From assembly GCA_047967505.1 (NCBI GenBank), contig CM106538.1: DNA of 64,000 bases; one strand, given 5' to 3'. The DNA comes from Dipteris shenzhenensis. Its lineage: Eukaryota > Polypodiophyta > Polypodiopsida > Gleicheniales. Positions 11,310 to 22,364 of the stretch are shown in pieces (position 1 is the stretch's first letter; each line of letters begins with the position of its first letter). A program made the position numbers and the translations under genes. Under the pieces are notes generated by a model. That model worked only from the letters and a program-made list of their open reading frames with translations. It made no database searches and was not told the origin of the DNA.

Positions 11310-11357
11310 TTATCACAAATAAGAACTGAGCATGCAGTAGAAAGGCAAGAGCTTCAG
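11310..11357 (+). CDS. Coiled-coil gene, exon a (internal)
   Basis: The acceptor tgttccag ends at 11309. The 48-bp exon encodes 16 codons, LSQIRTEHAVERQELQ, in phase 0. It ends at a weak donor (gtctgt). Reading past the donor meets a stop within three codons, which supports splicing. The residue pattern (L/I every 3-4, many E/Q/R) is a coiled coil that continues into exon b after an intron of about 98 bp. I do not recognise the protein. Upstream exons were not found. Confidence 0.45.
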
Positions 11358-11455
11358 GTCTGTGTCTGAGCCTCCATCATAATTTTCACAATCATGGGCA
11401 GACTGTCTATACATGATATGTGAAAATGTGACTAACGCCATTTTTGGAACTAAAG

Positions 11456-11584
11456 GATAAAGTGAAGATATTGGAGTCAAAAGAGCAAGAAATGGAGGAG
11501 TTACTTGGCACACTGGGTCGAACATCAGCTCAATTAGAAACCCAACATGCCATGAATATTGTTCTTATGAACAAAAAAGAGGAA
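11456..11584 (+). CDS. Coiled-coil gene, exon b
   Basis: The 129-bp exon (43 codons, phase 0 at both ends) lies between a suboptimal acceptor (aactaaag) and a strong donor, gaa|gtaagt, at 11585. It encodes a heptad-patterned, Glu/Lys-rich segment from DKVKILESKEQEMEELLG to MNIVLMNKKEE. A start at the in-frame TTG at 11444 is unlikely because the coiled coil continues from exon a. The next in-phase exon I can find is at 17224, which makes the intervening intron about 5.6 kb and packed with transposons. No catalytic motif is visible. A cytoskeletal, transport or structural coiled-coil protein is possible, but function cannot be assigned. Confidence 0.5.
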
Positions 11585-12249
11585 GTAAGTTGGCTATCTA
11601 CCATTGTGATTCAAGTAAAGCTCTATGTGAACTCTAAAGAATAGTTGTGTTTGTTGTGAAGTCTTTGCAATTTTACATTCTACTGTGAACACATTTTTTA
11701 TTCCACTTAATGTTTTATAAAAGGAGTATAAAAGCACCTACAAGTATATTTATTACTAACGTAGTTTGTCATAATAGTTAGTAAAAGCTTCTAGAATTGA
11801 GAATACCTCTTTCCAAGGATAAAGATGGTTGATGTTATGTGGCATCTTCTGTGCAAATGATAATAACTAGCTTCAACTATGGGAAAAGTAGGACTGAATG
11901 CAACTTGAACAAGCTAAAAGCTAATGAGCTAACCATAATTGAGTAGAGCATCATGTGAATTGAAAAATGATACGTCGGTGACATGTGAAAGGATACAAGT
12001 GATGTTGGAGGCCAACATGAGATAACAAGTCTGACTCTGGTTCAATCTGTCTTTGAGCTCTTGAACATCATAGCACCCAGCTCACACTTACATAAACTCA
12101 GTAGGAGATGTTGCAACACTAGACAAAATACTGTCAACGTAGAGACTCTATGGAATAATATGATCGTTAGCCCTGTCTTAAGGCATGGGATCCTTGCTTG
12201 ACAAGGCCATAGCTCAAGCCTCGAGCATTGAGGCATTTTCTTTTCTATG

Positions 12250-13600
12250 AAAAAGACTTCTATTAAGGATGAAAAATACCCGCTTGAGCAAGCTCAAAGC
12301 GGAAATACATCATGCTGTGCATGAGGAACCCCCCCTAAAACAGAAAACTCAAAATGAGCTGGAAAGAAACCAAGGTTGAGGCTGAAAGTGCCACCTCAAC
12401 CCTGCTGTAGTCTCTAAGAAAAAGGGGGAACCCCTCCATTCCCTAAGCAATATAACCCTCCTGGCTGAGGCTGCCCGGGAAGAACCCTGCCTGCTCGCCC
12501 AATTGGCCATCATAGTGTGAACGGTATCATCCCAAATACTCGCCAGGGTATGCGAGGGATGGACCTAAGATCCATCTAAGGCCTCTATGCATCTGGCCCT
12601 CCAAATCTGCCAAGCAGTGGTGCTAGCCAATATCTCCTAAGCGGTATTCCCATGAGCATGTACTGGCTTTAATAGGAGATAGGCCATCCTCTAGAGAGCA
12701 AGCCTCGACTAAGTGATGTCGAATCGATATGGCCCAAGAAGCATTCTGCCACTTATAGAAGATCTGAGTCCTTGACAGGGAGAGCCAAGCCACTAATCCC
12801 CACGTCATGAAGAAAGGACAATCAAAAGTATTGCGCACCTTGGTAATTCTCATCCAAATGGCTCTCGCATGCCTGCAGTCCCATAGACAATGATGAATCC
12901 ACTCATTAACAGAAAAGCACCTAGGACAAGTGGGGTTTGCCCATGAATAGAAAGCTAAAAAAATAGAGTGACCTTTCTATTTCTTGGAAAAATCTCCAAA
13001 GCCTCTGCCAGAAGACCCTCTGTAAATTAGCGGAAACCTGATAACTCTCCCAATGAGGGGTCTTGGAAGGTCTCCAACCTCTACAGCAGATCTGGAATTT
13101 CTTGGTGTTACCGACCTTGTAATCAAAAAAAGGAAGGCTCTTCTCTTGTTCTTGCAACAATCCATTCCCACTCTCCAGGGTCCCACTGAAGAAACTTTAT
13201 GGGGACTCCTCCAAAGAGCCACAACCTCCAAGAACCCGAAAGAGAAAGATGAGGACTCAGATCAATATGCCATGCAGAGTCCTTGCCCTAATCCAAAAAG
13301 CCTATGATCCAGACACGCTAAAAAGGCATGCCCAAAAGAATATCCTCTGAAGAAATAACTAGACTGCCATCTGCCTGTACATCAAAGACCAAGGCATCCT
13401 CGTGTGCTCCCAAAAAGCCATAACCTGAAGAGGAATGCTTGTCCTCGAGAAAGATTCCATCCACACGGAGCAAACAACGGGCCTATCATCTGTATCCACC
13501 CAATCAAGGGGAAGGGCTGCATCAATATGAAGTATCCTCCTTGCATGTTACGCTCTAGTTGAGGTGGCATGACCTCGGAAGAATCAATCGACATTTCCCT
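12250..13600 (-). mobile_element. LINE-A3, 5'-truncated LINE in the host intron
   Basis: The minus strand matches the C-terminal third of LINE-A ORF2: FFMTWGLVAWLSLSRTQIF at 12823-12767, a block around FWQRLW near 13020, and the N-ward part near 13560. The 3' end reads cttaatagaagtctttt, the same terminal motif as LINE-A1 and A2. Frames are interrupted. It lies inside the inferred intron between exons b and c, antisense to the gene. I could not identify a target-site duplication. Confidence 0.75.
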
Positions 13601-13662
13601 TAAGGATCTACGTTTGTAATATATTTGTTTGCACTTCATGTAAATGATCGGGATGGAATTAA

Positions 13663-14004
13663 TGTCAAGGTTCTAGGTGAGGGTTGATAGCACCAGACTA
13701 GGTGGATCTAAGGCTAAGGGCCTAATGCAAGCAATGTGCCTAGGGGCAAAGGAAATTAAACTATCCCAAGAGAGGGGTGAAAAGATGCATTAGGAAAGGC
13801 CCTATGATGATGACATGTGGCATCTAGATCCATCTAGGGAGATGGGGCTTATTGGAGTTAGTGAGAGAAAGAGAATGGACCTTCATGTGATTTTGGATTT
13901 TCGATTTCTTTGTGAGCTCTCACGCTCTAGCAAGGATTTGGCTGGGAGGATATTCTGTGGTGCTACTCCCGTGATTTGTTGTAGTAAGTAGGAAGTTCGT
14001 TTCA
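13663..14004 (+). repeat. 5' LTR of Gyp-1
   Basis: A candidate LTR of about 342 bp starts with TG (tgtcaaggttc) and ends with CA (gttcgtttca), two bases before the primer-binding site. The 3' boundary is supported by the primer site. The 5' boundary is inferred only from the TG dinucleotide. No matching 3' LTR exists in the window because the element is cut off at 16785. Confidence 0.55.
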
Positions 14005-14006
14005 TT

Positions 14007-14018
14007 TGGTATCAGAGC
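14007..14018 (+). promoter_or_regulatory. Primer-binding site, initiator tRNA-Met (Gyp-1)
   Basis: tggtatcagagc is the canonical plant LTR-retrotransposon minus-strand primer site complementary to the 3' end of initiator tRNA-Met. It directly follows the LTR end. Confidence 0.85.
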
Positions 14019-15072
14019 AAAGGATGGAACGATCCTGCGTTGTGTGTCAAGAAGTGACGAGGTGGGATTTCTGGTTTTGACAAGGAAGTGTAGGTAGATT
14101 CCGGTGGTCGTCATCGCGGTTGATCGAAGATTCGCATATCGTTGCAATTGCATGATTCGATGCAGGTTCAAGGGTCAAGCTACCTGGGGTTCTTCGAGTG
14201 CAGAGCACGAGCCTTGCCATTCACACGATATAGTAGTTTCTCCAACTTCGATTCACAGAATCATAGCAATAGCTTGCTATCCAGACTCAACGCTCGCTAA
14301 CTTCGATCGTGAGTTAGAGTTTGTTGACAGCAGGGGAGTAACGGCGACTCGGGGGCTGACGAATACACACAGGGATTCACCGACCAACCATAGACACGAC
14401 AGGAGTGAGTGGACCAGGGAGGCGGAACGCACTTGTGAGCGGAAGCGTGATAGAGATACGTATCGAGGGAGCCCTTTGATACTGGGATTTCAAGGTGCAG
14501 CATGGCGTGACGCATGGTGGAGTGCTACTCGACGAGCAGCTGGCCACAAATTCAGGACTTGGACAGCGAAGGTGCAATTGAACGCACTTCCCTATATCGT
14601 GCACACAGTGGGATTGCATATACAGTGCGGGAGACTGTTGGTTGGATTTGCATGGATCGAAGAGGGAAGCGATTCTGAAGGCTGTGACGAAATCGTTGAC
14701 CAGGGGGCTTCTCAAAATCTCTTTCCCTTTTTATTTTAACTCCTTTCTTGAATTAGAGTTTCGTGAGGTTTTCATTGATCGTGAGCTTGTAAAAAGGTTA
14801 AATGCCATAGCAGGTGGTGGATACCAAGGCAGGGTATGATGCAGGAATTTTCCTAGTACAGGGAAATTGGTTTGGGGTATATTGTGATATATGCTTGTGT
14901 CAAATGCCTAGTTATTGTGAATCTGGGATTGCAGGTATTCCCTAGAATAGGGAATTGTGTCAGAGTGCCAGTATACTGAATTTAGCAGTTTGTAAATACA
15001 GTTTGTAAATACAGTATTCTAGCGATGTTTTAAAAAAACAAAGAACAAAAAACAAAACACCCATTAACCTGA

Positions 15073-15890
15073 ATGGAAGCAGAAGAAGGAGCTTCCAGGA
15101 TAGACTCTGTAGAGTCAGGAGTCCGGCCGACCCAGCAGGTGTCGCACCCAGTAGTTCACACCTTATTTGGCAGGATTGCATTACTTGAGGATGCCCTGCA
15201 GCAGTTATTAGCGCAACAGTTACAGGCAAATGTAGGGTAGTCTGAACATAGAAGAGTGATACACAGTATGTCTGCTAGACCTTCTCGAGATGAGAAAGGA
15301 AAGGCTCCAATGGAACCAGAGTCTAGTGTCCATACGGTCGAGCCTAGGAAGGCTAAAGTACCTAATATTGCCAATTATAGGCCAAAAAAGTATTCTGGTC
15401 GGATGAATGACCGTAGTTCTGATGTCATTGAGACCTGATTACACAAAAGGAACGAGGCGTTCACCATTTGTGAAATCAGAAATGATATCAAGAAAATCCA
15501 CGAGGCCACCCACATGTTTAGCGAGGCAGCGGATCGGTGGTGGATTAAACAACAGAAAGATGGTATTGCATCCACCACCTGGGAGGGGTTTAAAAGGGAA
15601 TTTAGGAAACACTTCTTACCTCCTGACGAAGCATCCCGAGCTTGGGATCAGTATAGAAACCTTCGTCAGAGAAATTTGTCAGTGGTAGAATACACTGATA
15701 AGTTTCGAGAGCATAATGAAGGTTGATGAACCCCTATCTCAATCAATCCAAGTGAAAGATTTCATATTTGGATGGAATGATCGGATTAAAATGGAAGTTC
15801 GGGCTAAGTATGCGAACACGTTGGATGATGCAATAGCCATAGCCTTGAATTATGAAGATGCCAAGGGCAGCAGGCCAAGTGGTATTGTGT
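15073..15890 (+). pseudogene. Gyp-1 gag (capsid) remnant
   Basis: The ATG at 15073 opens a short acidic N-terminus that stops at 15240. Capsid-like sequence continues in other frames at 15256-15438, 15514-15726 and 15716-15904. Recognisable retrotransposon gag features are the RPKKYSGR segment, the tryptophan pair in AADRWW, and the WEGFKREFRKHFLP and LSVVEYTDKF motifs. At least three frame changes occur. The expected C-terminal CCHC knuckle is absent because the sequence jumps to pol. Confidence 0.75.
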
Positions 15891-16785
15891 GTCTTACGAG
15901 GTGAGAAAGATGTACCTCAAGGACCGTTGGTTTCCGCGATGGAAATCCGAAAAGCTCAAGAAGAGTTTTTATTCCTTTGTACGGCATCGGTAATGCCGGT
16001 TGATGATTCTTCGGCTAGCACTGATATTGTTCAAAGTGGTGAGATGGCCAAGCTGACTAATCTTATAGCAAAGGAGTTCTCTGACTGCTTTAGGGATGAG
16101 CTACCTTATGGGTTACCTCCAGAGTGGAATGTTCAGCATAAGATCGAACTAATCTCGGGGGCAGAACCTGTAAATAGACCTCCCTATCGAATGAGTTTTA
16201 CCGAAGAAGCGGAGGTGCGAAGGCAACTGGAAGAATACCTCAAGTTGGGGCAGATTCAACCAAGTTTCTCACCTTTTGCTTTGCCAATGATATTAAAGAA
16301 GAAAAAGGATGATACGTTTCGCCTTTGTATAGATTACAGAGCATTAAATAATATCACTGTTAAGCACAGGTATCCGATGGCTCGGATTGATGATTTGCTA
16401 GATGCATTACATGGAGTCGTGATTTTCAACAAGATAGATATTAAGTGTGGCTACCATCAGATCTGGATTAGAGCCGAGGATGTGCATAAAACCGCTTTCA
16501 CAAGCAGGTTTGGTCATTATGAGTTTTTGGTAATGCCCTTCGGACTTACCAATGCTCCAACTACATTCGTCATGCTTATGAACGATTTACTGCGTCCGTA
16601 TATCGGAAAGTTTGTAGTACATTTTATTAACGATATCCTAGTGTTTAGTAAAAGTATTACTGAGCATCGTGAACACTTAAGAATAGTGTTCAGTACTTTG
16701 AGGAAAGCGAGTCTTTATGTAAATAAAAAGAAAACTATACTGTGTATGGTTAGGCTTGAATATTTAGGATTCATAGGAATAGGAT
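15852..16785 (+). pseudogene. Gyp-1 reverse transcriptase, truncated, altered catalytic site
   Basis: An open frame of about 311 codons carries Ty3/gypsy RT motifs: GLPPEWNVQHKIEL, RLCIDYRALNN, a FNKIDIKCGYHQI block with the first catalytic Asp, and the VMPFGLTNAPTTF block. The active-site box normally ending IDD reads FINDIL (about 16623-16640), so the first Asp of the pair is replaced by Asn. It ends soon after LEYLGFIG at the truncation point. It stays open for more than 900 bp, so the insertion may be relatively young, but it should be catalytically dead. Confidence 0.85.
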
Positions 16786-17223
16786 GAGCAACCCCATAAT
16801 GGGCAGAATCAATATCTACAACACTCATGTACCTAAATCTTTGATATGCAAATCTATCTTTTTTCAAGCATTGGAATTTGTAACTAGCCTACATGTGCCT
16901 TAACTTTTTCCCGTGGAAAATATTCATGAATATTTAATTGATCTTACTTGGTAAAGTCTTTTTCTCAATGCCTTGTAAATGAGTATGCATCCTTATGTGA
17001 ATTTTCTCATTAAAGTGTCTTTAGCATACATTTCATTGGCATTTTAATAGCTTTATTCTTAATTTTTGAAAATTTTGATAGCTTTACTTGTGTCCCTTGT
17101 TGATCTAGTTCATTGGTTAAAATTTGTGCATTTGAGGATCTTTAGGGAAACACATCTTTTCCATAACACTTCTAGCATTAAATACATTAAAAGATATTCA
17201 CATTATTTTTATGTGGATTGCAG

Positions 17224-17301
17224 ATGGAGTGGCTCTACTTGGAAGCAAAAGTTGAAAAAGAGAATCTTCAAAAAAAGTTCAAAGATTTAATTCATAAATA
17301 A
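17224..17301 (+). CDS. Coiled-coil gene, terminal exon c
   Basis: The acceptor ggattgcag ends at 17223. The exon opens in phase 0 with MEWLYLEAKVEKENLQ and ends KKFKDLIHK then TAA at 17299-17301 (25 residues plus stop). Joined to exon b it gives a continuous charged coiled coil (KKEE then MEWLYLEAK). The downstream 3' region is AT-rich. The alternative is a chance ORF, but matching phase, a good acceptor and uninterrupted heptads across 5.6 kb argue against it. Confidence 0.45.
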   Translation: MEWLYLEAKVEKENLQKKFKDLIHK

Positions 17302-18350
17302 TTCTCTCTCTGAGAGAGAGGATCTCTAGCCTCTTAAGGTATTTCCCTCCACCATATTTCTTTTCCTTATCTAATTATTAGCTTTTGGTTTTAAAAGCTA
17401 GTTGCAGATTTGAGGTCTGATTGCTAGATTGTACCTTGGTAGTGAGATCTACATTATAAACCATGGGCAAGTATTTTGATTCAATGCCTTCATCTTATCA
17501 ATTTGGGAAGTTGAAGAGGCATATTGTGCCCTCTATTCAAATAATATCATAGAAACAAAAGTATGGAGCTTTCTCCTTATTGTTAGTTCATTAGTATGAC
17601 AGATTCAATAAGGATCTTTTTAAAAGGATCCCTTTCTTATTGTTGTTTAAACCACATTAAATATTAAATGAGTTTCCTTTGGAAGAAACCCTTCCTTCAT
17701 ATGGCTAACATGTCTTTAGTTGATAGGATCAATTTAGTTTTAATTTTTTTAGTTTGAAGGATACAAAATTTGAAATTTCTCTCATTCACCTTTCACCTTG
17801 CATCAATCAAGCTATGCCTTTCTTCCTCCTCTCCTCTTTCTCTATCATCTTTTTTTAATTTATATGTATTCAATTGGTGTCTAACTTTCTTATTCAATAA
17901 GATTACCATCAATATTTGTCGATCCTTACAAACAAGATTGTAAATATTGCTTCAATATTGATAAAATTGTAAGTTATACTTTTTGTGATTTCTAATTTTT
18001 TGTTGCTTTGAATATTTACATCCAAGTTAAGTATCAAATCAATCAACTCTAAGCTACTTCATTTTGGGCTCCTCTTTGTTTACATCAAAATATCAGATGT
18101 TTCATGCATGTTCCCTTCATTTTCTCTAAATTAGCTCTTTAGGACTAAGGCTTCGCATTTGAATTGATCAACGAGGTTTCATGTTAAGCTCAGTGGTTGA
18201 TGAATTGTATTGCCTCTAATGGATGTGAATTGCATAATTTTTTTAGTATCTTTTAAGAACATATCATATAATGGTCGGGATTATTTATTTAAATAGAGAA
18301 ATATAATGTATATGATATACATTTGAACAAAGAGTACATCAATTGATCAT
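17302..18350. other. AT-rich non-coding stretch
   Basis: There is no supported frame and no element motif. It holds T-rich and A-rich runs, consistent with the 3' flank of the coiled-coil gene or intergenic DNA. Confidence 0.5.
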
Positions 18351-18935
18351 TGACTTGCGAAAGCCAAATACTAACAAACTAGAGAAAATTTATGTAGTCC
18401 ATGTAGCCGAGGGTGAATGATTAGGGCACCACCACCAACCTAGAGAGGGTGAGACACCTCTTAGAGGTTTATTTCAGTGCTTTGGGAGCCAAGGTCAACT
18501 GGTATAAATTGGTAGTTTTCCTCATAGCATTAGAGAAAGTGCTTCCAAGGGGGTTGCAATCTTGACTTCAATTGGATACCCTGAGGTTAGACTGTGCATT
18601 ACTTGGACTGGTAGGTGCATCTGGATATTCCAGCAGATATGCAAATAGCCTCAGTATAAGAGAGCATGGAAGGAAGCTTCTTCACAGAAGCTCAGCTAGG
18701 CTTTCCCTTATAGGTAGAGCAATTGTTGTGAGCCAGATTCTTTTGGCCACAACAAGGTACATCCCATTGAGCTGGTACTTCCACAGAGGTTGTATGGACA
18801 GATCAGGAGGTTAGTCCAGAACTTTCTTTGGGGCAGGTTTAGATGGCCCACACACAACCAAAGCAAGGATTTCTTAACAGATTGTAGCATTCCCCCAAGC
18901 AGAGGGAGGGTTGAGTGTTATTGATGTAAGACGCT
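18351..18935 (+). mobile_element. LINE-B1 fragment (RT thumb region)
   Basis: After the shared leader, frames read TTTSLESVRHLLEVYFSAL and later a block with LIGRAIVVSQILLAT, the RT C-terminal and connection region of a plant LINE. Compared with its duplicate at 44480-45150 it lacks about 110-125 bp at 18424/18425. In the duplicate that segment encodes the RT core (FAIDTSLYVQG). It ends where another LINE fragment begins near 18936. Confidence 0.7.
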
Positions 18936-20640
18936 TGTGTGTGTGTGCAACACCTAGCTGCTAGCCTTCATGTTAATTTTAAAAAATCTCCCTTGTTTCC
19001 TTTGCATTCTAAAGATTACCATAGTCTAGTCTGGACGGGGGAAATTGACTCGCCCAATCAATTGATATGCCATCTTGGTTATCCTCTAGGTTGGTCAATT
19101 ACTCATTGTCAACAAATTGATTGGGTTCTTGTCAAATTAATGAAAAAGTTGGAATATTGGAAGTTAGTGACTTGGCCTTTGCATATCCAGCCCATAAATG
19201 TTCAATCTATTTTAGTGGCCTACATTCAATTTTACCTACCATTGAATTTTTACCAAAGGATATATTACATCCTTTATATCCGCCATCATGGAAACTCGTT
19301 TGAAGCATGGTAGGAAAAGTTTGCGCTTGCTTCCAATACAGTGGTTATGTTCACCAAAATTGCATGGGGGGTTGAATATTCTCAACATTCACGTGCACAT
19401 TCTGGCTCATAAAGGGAAAATGATGCTATAATTTCTACATGGTGATCATCCTTGGGCTGCAATGATGCACTTTTTACTCCAACTTTTTTCTCCTACATTT
19501 GGCTATTGGCAACCCTCTCAGTGGGATTTTCTATTTGGTAATATTGAAAGCAAGGTCAAAGGTTGCCCTATTGTTACTCAAATGTTTTTGGATTGGAAAC
19601 ATAATCTCACATTTGGCTTGGCATGGCCGGGATTGCTTCTAGGGTAAATCTTTGAGAGCTAGAAGCATCCGCTGGTCAAGAAGTTTTTCCCAGCCATTGG
19701 CTTTACCAGAGCCTAGACGCTCGTATTTTCTTAATTCAAAAGGAATTTCCTTTGTGGCAGATGTCATTCATGAAGATGGCACTCTTTTATTCTTCCCTTT
19801 GGCTACTGGAAAATATGGTTTGGGAATGCATTATCGCCCTCTATGGTAGATCATTACTCGGATGCTTCAGACATTTCAGCCAGTACCCCCTTTGGAAGTT
19901 CAAGATAGCCTTTAGGATTGGACTCTTCTTCTAGTACACACGTCCATTTGTCCTTTGAAGCTGTCTCATATAACACTCTCATCTTTATATAAAGTTATGT
20001 TGTCTCCACCTCGGGCATCGGATAGGGCTAATCAAATTTGGCATTTGCATCAAATGGTGAAGAAAAAGATTGAAACAAATTTGGCACTCCAAGGTCCCTC
20101 TATGACAACAGGTCTTTCTATGCCGTGTTTTGTTGGGAGTTTCCATCTGGATAGCTTTTATCACGTAGACATATTGCTCTAGCTATTTGTCATAGATGTT
20201 TAGCTCCAAGGGAATCTCCATGTCTCGGGGCACTACCCCGGCCCCCGAGACATGGAGATTCTTGGGCATCCTTCAGCAGAGTTTTCCTCAGGCTTCTTTT
20301 GGCAAGCTTTTTTGGCTATTTGGGATCTATCCTCGACGGCCAGATTTGAGTTGTTATTTACCTAGTTTCGCTCTACTGGGCACTCTGGAAAGATAGAAAT
20401 CACAGAGTCTTTGGTGATAAAGTTTTTTCTACTTTTGTTTTCTTCCGTTGTTCTTTGCAGCAATCGCTCTTCAATTGTCTGCAAACTCACTACATAGATC
20501 ATGATGTATATTTATCCTACACGGAGATTTTCTCTTGGTGTAATCTTTTGGCTTACCAGTTTTTCTATGATAGCTATCTTGTAATATAAAGTCTTCAAAG
20601 TTTTCACTTTTTTTTAAAAAAATAATGTATATATTTTCTA
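18936..20640 (+). mobile_element. LINE-B2 fragment, RT connection region to 3' end
   Basis: It starts with AASLHVNFKKSPLF and continues with a LGYPLGW block and a KLEYWK segment, the LINE ORF2 connection region. At 20390-20600 it reaches the conserved end (RNHRVFGD, SLFNCLQTHYIDHDVYLSYTEIF read across frames) and an A-rich 3' tail. Its start follows LINE-B1 abruptly, so two LINE-B pieces are joined head to tail. Multiple stops. The same junction exists in the copy at 44480-47214. Confidence 0.75.
20212..20261. repeat. Perfect 19-bp inverted repeat (hairpin)
   Basis: The left arm 20212-20230 (gaatctccatgtctcgggg) is the exact reverse complement of 20243-20261, with a 12-bp loop. The paralogous copy near 46430-46480 has the right-arm sequence in slightly different form but an unrelated left side, so the palindrome arose in this copy only. 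Confidence 0.9.
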
Positions 20641-20683
20641 ATGAATATTACCTTCTTACAAAAAAAAGAGCACACGCGCGTGT

Positions 20684-20692
20684 GGGGGGGGG

Positions 20693-20742
<50 letters not shown>

Positions 20743-20751
20743 GTGTGTGTG
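20684..20751. repeat. Poly-G then (TG)n microsatellite
   Basis: About 11 G are followed by about 55 bp of TG with one GCGT interruption. It separates the 3' end of LINE-B2 from LINE-B3. The same junction with a shorter tract is at 46908-46947. Confidence 0.9.
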
Positions 20752-22060
20752 AGGCATATGTGGATGATTCCTTTTTCTTGTCCCAGAACACTAAAAGGGA
20801 TCTTTCATGCCTCATGCATGCTTTATCTTTATAAGGTTTGGTTGCATGTATGCATGTAAATTTTCAAAAATCTAAAACTTTTGCCTCTCCATGATAAATC
20901 TTGGCATCATATATTATGGCCGGGGGGCATTGTTTTACCCACGCAGCTTGTCAAGCATCTTGGTTACCTTTGGGGTGGAGGGTCACTCGCTATTAGCAAA
21001 AGGAATGGGTTCTTGACATGCTCAAGAAGAAGCTGGACTATTGGAAACTAGAAACATGGATGTCAGATACTGCATTGTTCAATCCATTCTGGTTTCCTAT
21101 ATCCAATTTTATTTGCCTATGATGCTATTTACTATGTAGGACATATCCTATCTTATATCGTGACTATCATGGAGCTCTTTTGGTGCTCACACGCTTTTGC
21201 CCAGAAATCCCTTTGGTTGCTTTCAATGGATCACCTTCACATGCCTAGAATGCATGGGGGACTAAATAGTTTAAATATTCACATGCATATTCTCGTCCAC
21301 ATGGGGAAACTGATGCTGCACTTCATGTAGGGTCATAAACCATGGATTTTCATGATGAGCCATTTGATTTTACACTTTTCTTCTCTAGCTTTTGGTCACA
21401 GGCACCCCTGCTTATTGGGACTTTGTTTTAGGTCATAGTGATGGTAGAATAAAGCGATCCCCTTTTTTCTTTCATCTGATTGTTGCTGATTGGAAGAACA
21501 TACTTACCCATCTTAAATGGAAAGCAGGGACACTCTTGTAAGGGACTCCCTGCATCCTGAGAGTCTTCATTGGTCAAAGGCTTTGACACCTCCTTTGTCT
21601 TTATAGGAATCTCACCACTCTTACTTTCTTTTGTCCAAAGGGATTTGCCATGTGGATGATGTGCTTGATGGCTCGAACATATCTTCAAAGGTTTGTATGT
21701 GGTGACCTGAAGCTTGCGGACACGTAGATATGGGCACATAATCTACAAAAACTAGGGACCAGTGTTGAGGTCAAAGACTATCTCGGATCACAGCCTCTGA
21801 GTGGGAGTGTCTTGCAACAAAATGATAGGCATTCAAAAAATGTGCATGGTGGCTCTAACTGCTGGATCTAGGACAGTTGCAAAAGCTGCATTAAACAACT
21901 CCATTTGTGCCACTAGTGCATAGGAGGTGCCTACTGTTGGAAAGTTGAGCCTTGGAAAATTCTATAGAATGTTTGGGTCTGAGGCCTTCATTGCTTCAAA
22001 ATCTTTATAGGAGCACCGTCTTCTTAGAGACAAGTATGTAGGGTCCACTCGATGGTCAAC
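20752..22060 (+). mobile_element. LINE-B3 fragment
   Basis: It opens with YVDDSFFLS (YADD-like RT core). The connection region follows, with HLGYLWG, LKKKLDYWKLETW and LPMMLF, and a MHGGLNSLNIHMHIL segment near 21250-21300. It grades into unrecognised degraded sequence after about 21750. The copy at 47048-47214 matches it only up to gttcttgacat (21019 here), where gypsy sequence takes over. Confidence 0.65.
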
Positions 22061-22353
22061 TCCCATTCAACAGTACATTTGCCAAAATGCCTCGATTTTT
22101 AAAAAGGGAATTTGCCATTGTGGTTGTCGCCCTATGTCCACATCTGTTGTTGACACTTTATTTGGATTCAGGGTTTTGTAGCCGCTGTGGGTTTGCCTCC
22201 GATTGTCTCTCCACCAATTTTGCGAAAACGTTTCTGCATCTCCGTAAGGGCATGAACTTCCATGATAACCTTGCAGCTTAGGTGGAAGCTTTGGAGTTTG
22301 CCTGCCACTTGTTAACCTCTTAAACATCGCCGATCACTCGAAAGGATGTGATT

Positions 22354-22364
22354 GCTTGATACCA
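22354..22364 (-). promoter_or_regulatory. Possible tRNA-Met primer-binding site (minus strand)
   Basis: gcttgatacca is the reverse complement of tggtatcaagc, one base different from the initiator tRNA-Met primer site, and TG follows immediately (tgtgtcatgg), as expected for an LTR edge. No partner LTR was found, so this is tentative. Confidence 0.35.

Larger units (their letters stand above)
13663..16785 (+). mobile_element. Gyp-1, truncated Ty3/gypsy element in the host intron
   Basis: The order is 5' LTR, primer site, about 1 kb of leader, gag, then RT. Protease and the gag zinc knuckle are missing between about 15880 and 15950, and everything after the RT palm/thumb (RNase H, integrase, 3' LTR) is missing after 16785, where AT-rich intron sequence resumes. 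It belongs to a different gypsy lineage from the Gyp-2/3/4 family (its RT has CIDYRALNNITVKHRYP-type motifs). Confidence 0.8.

Noticed and set aside
14104-14739. 211-codon frame as a gene
   Set aside because: Lies in the leader between the Gyp-1 primer site and gag, with no domain.
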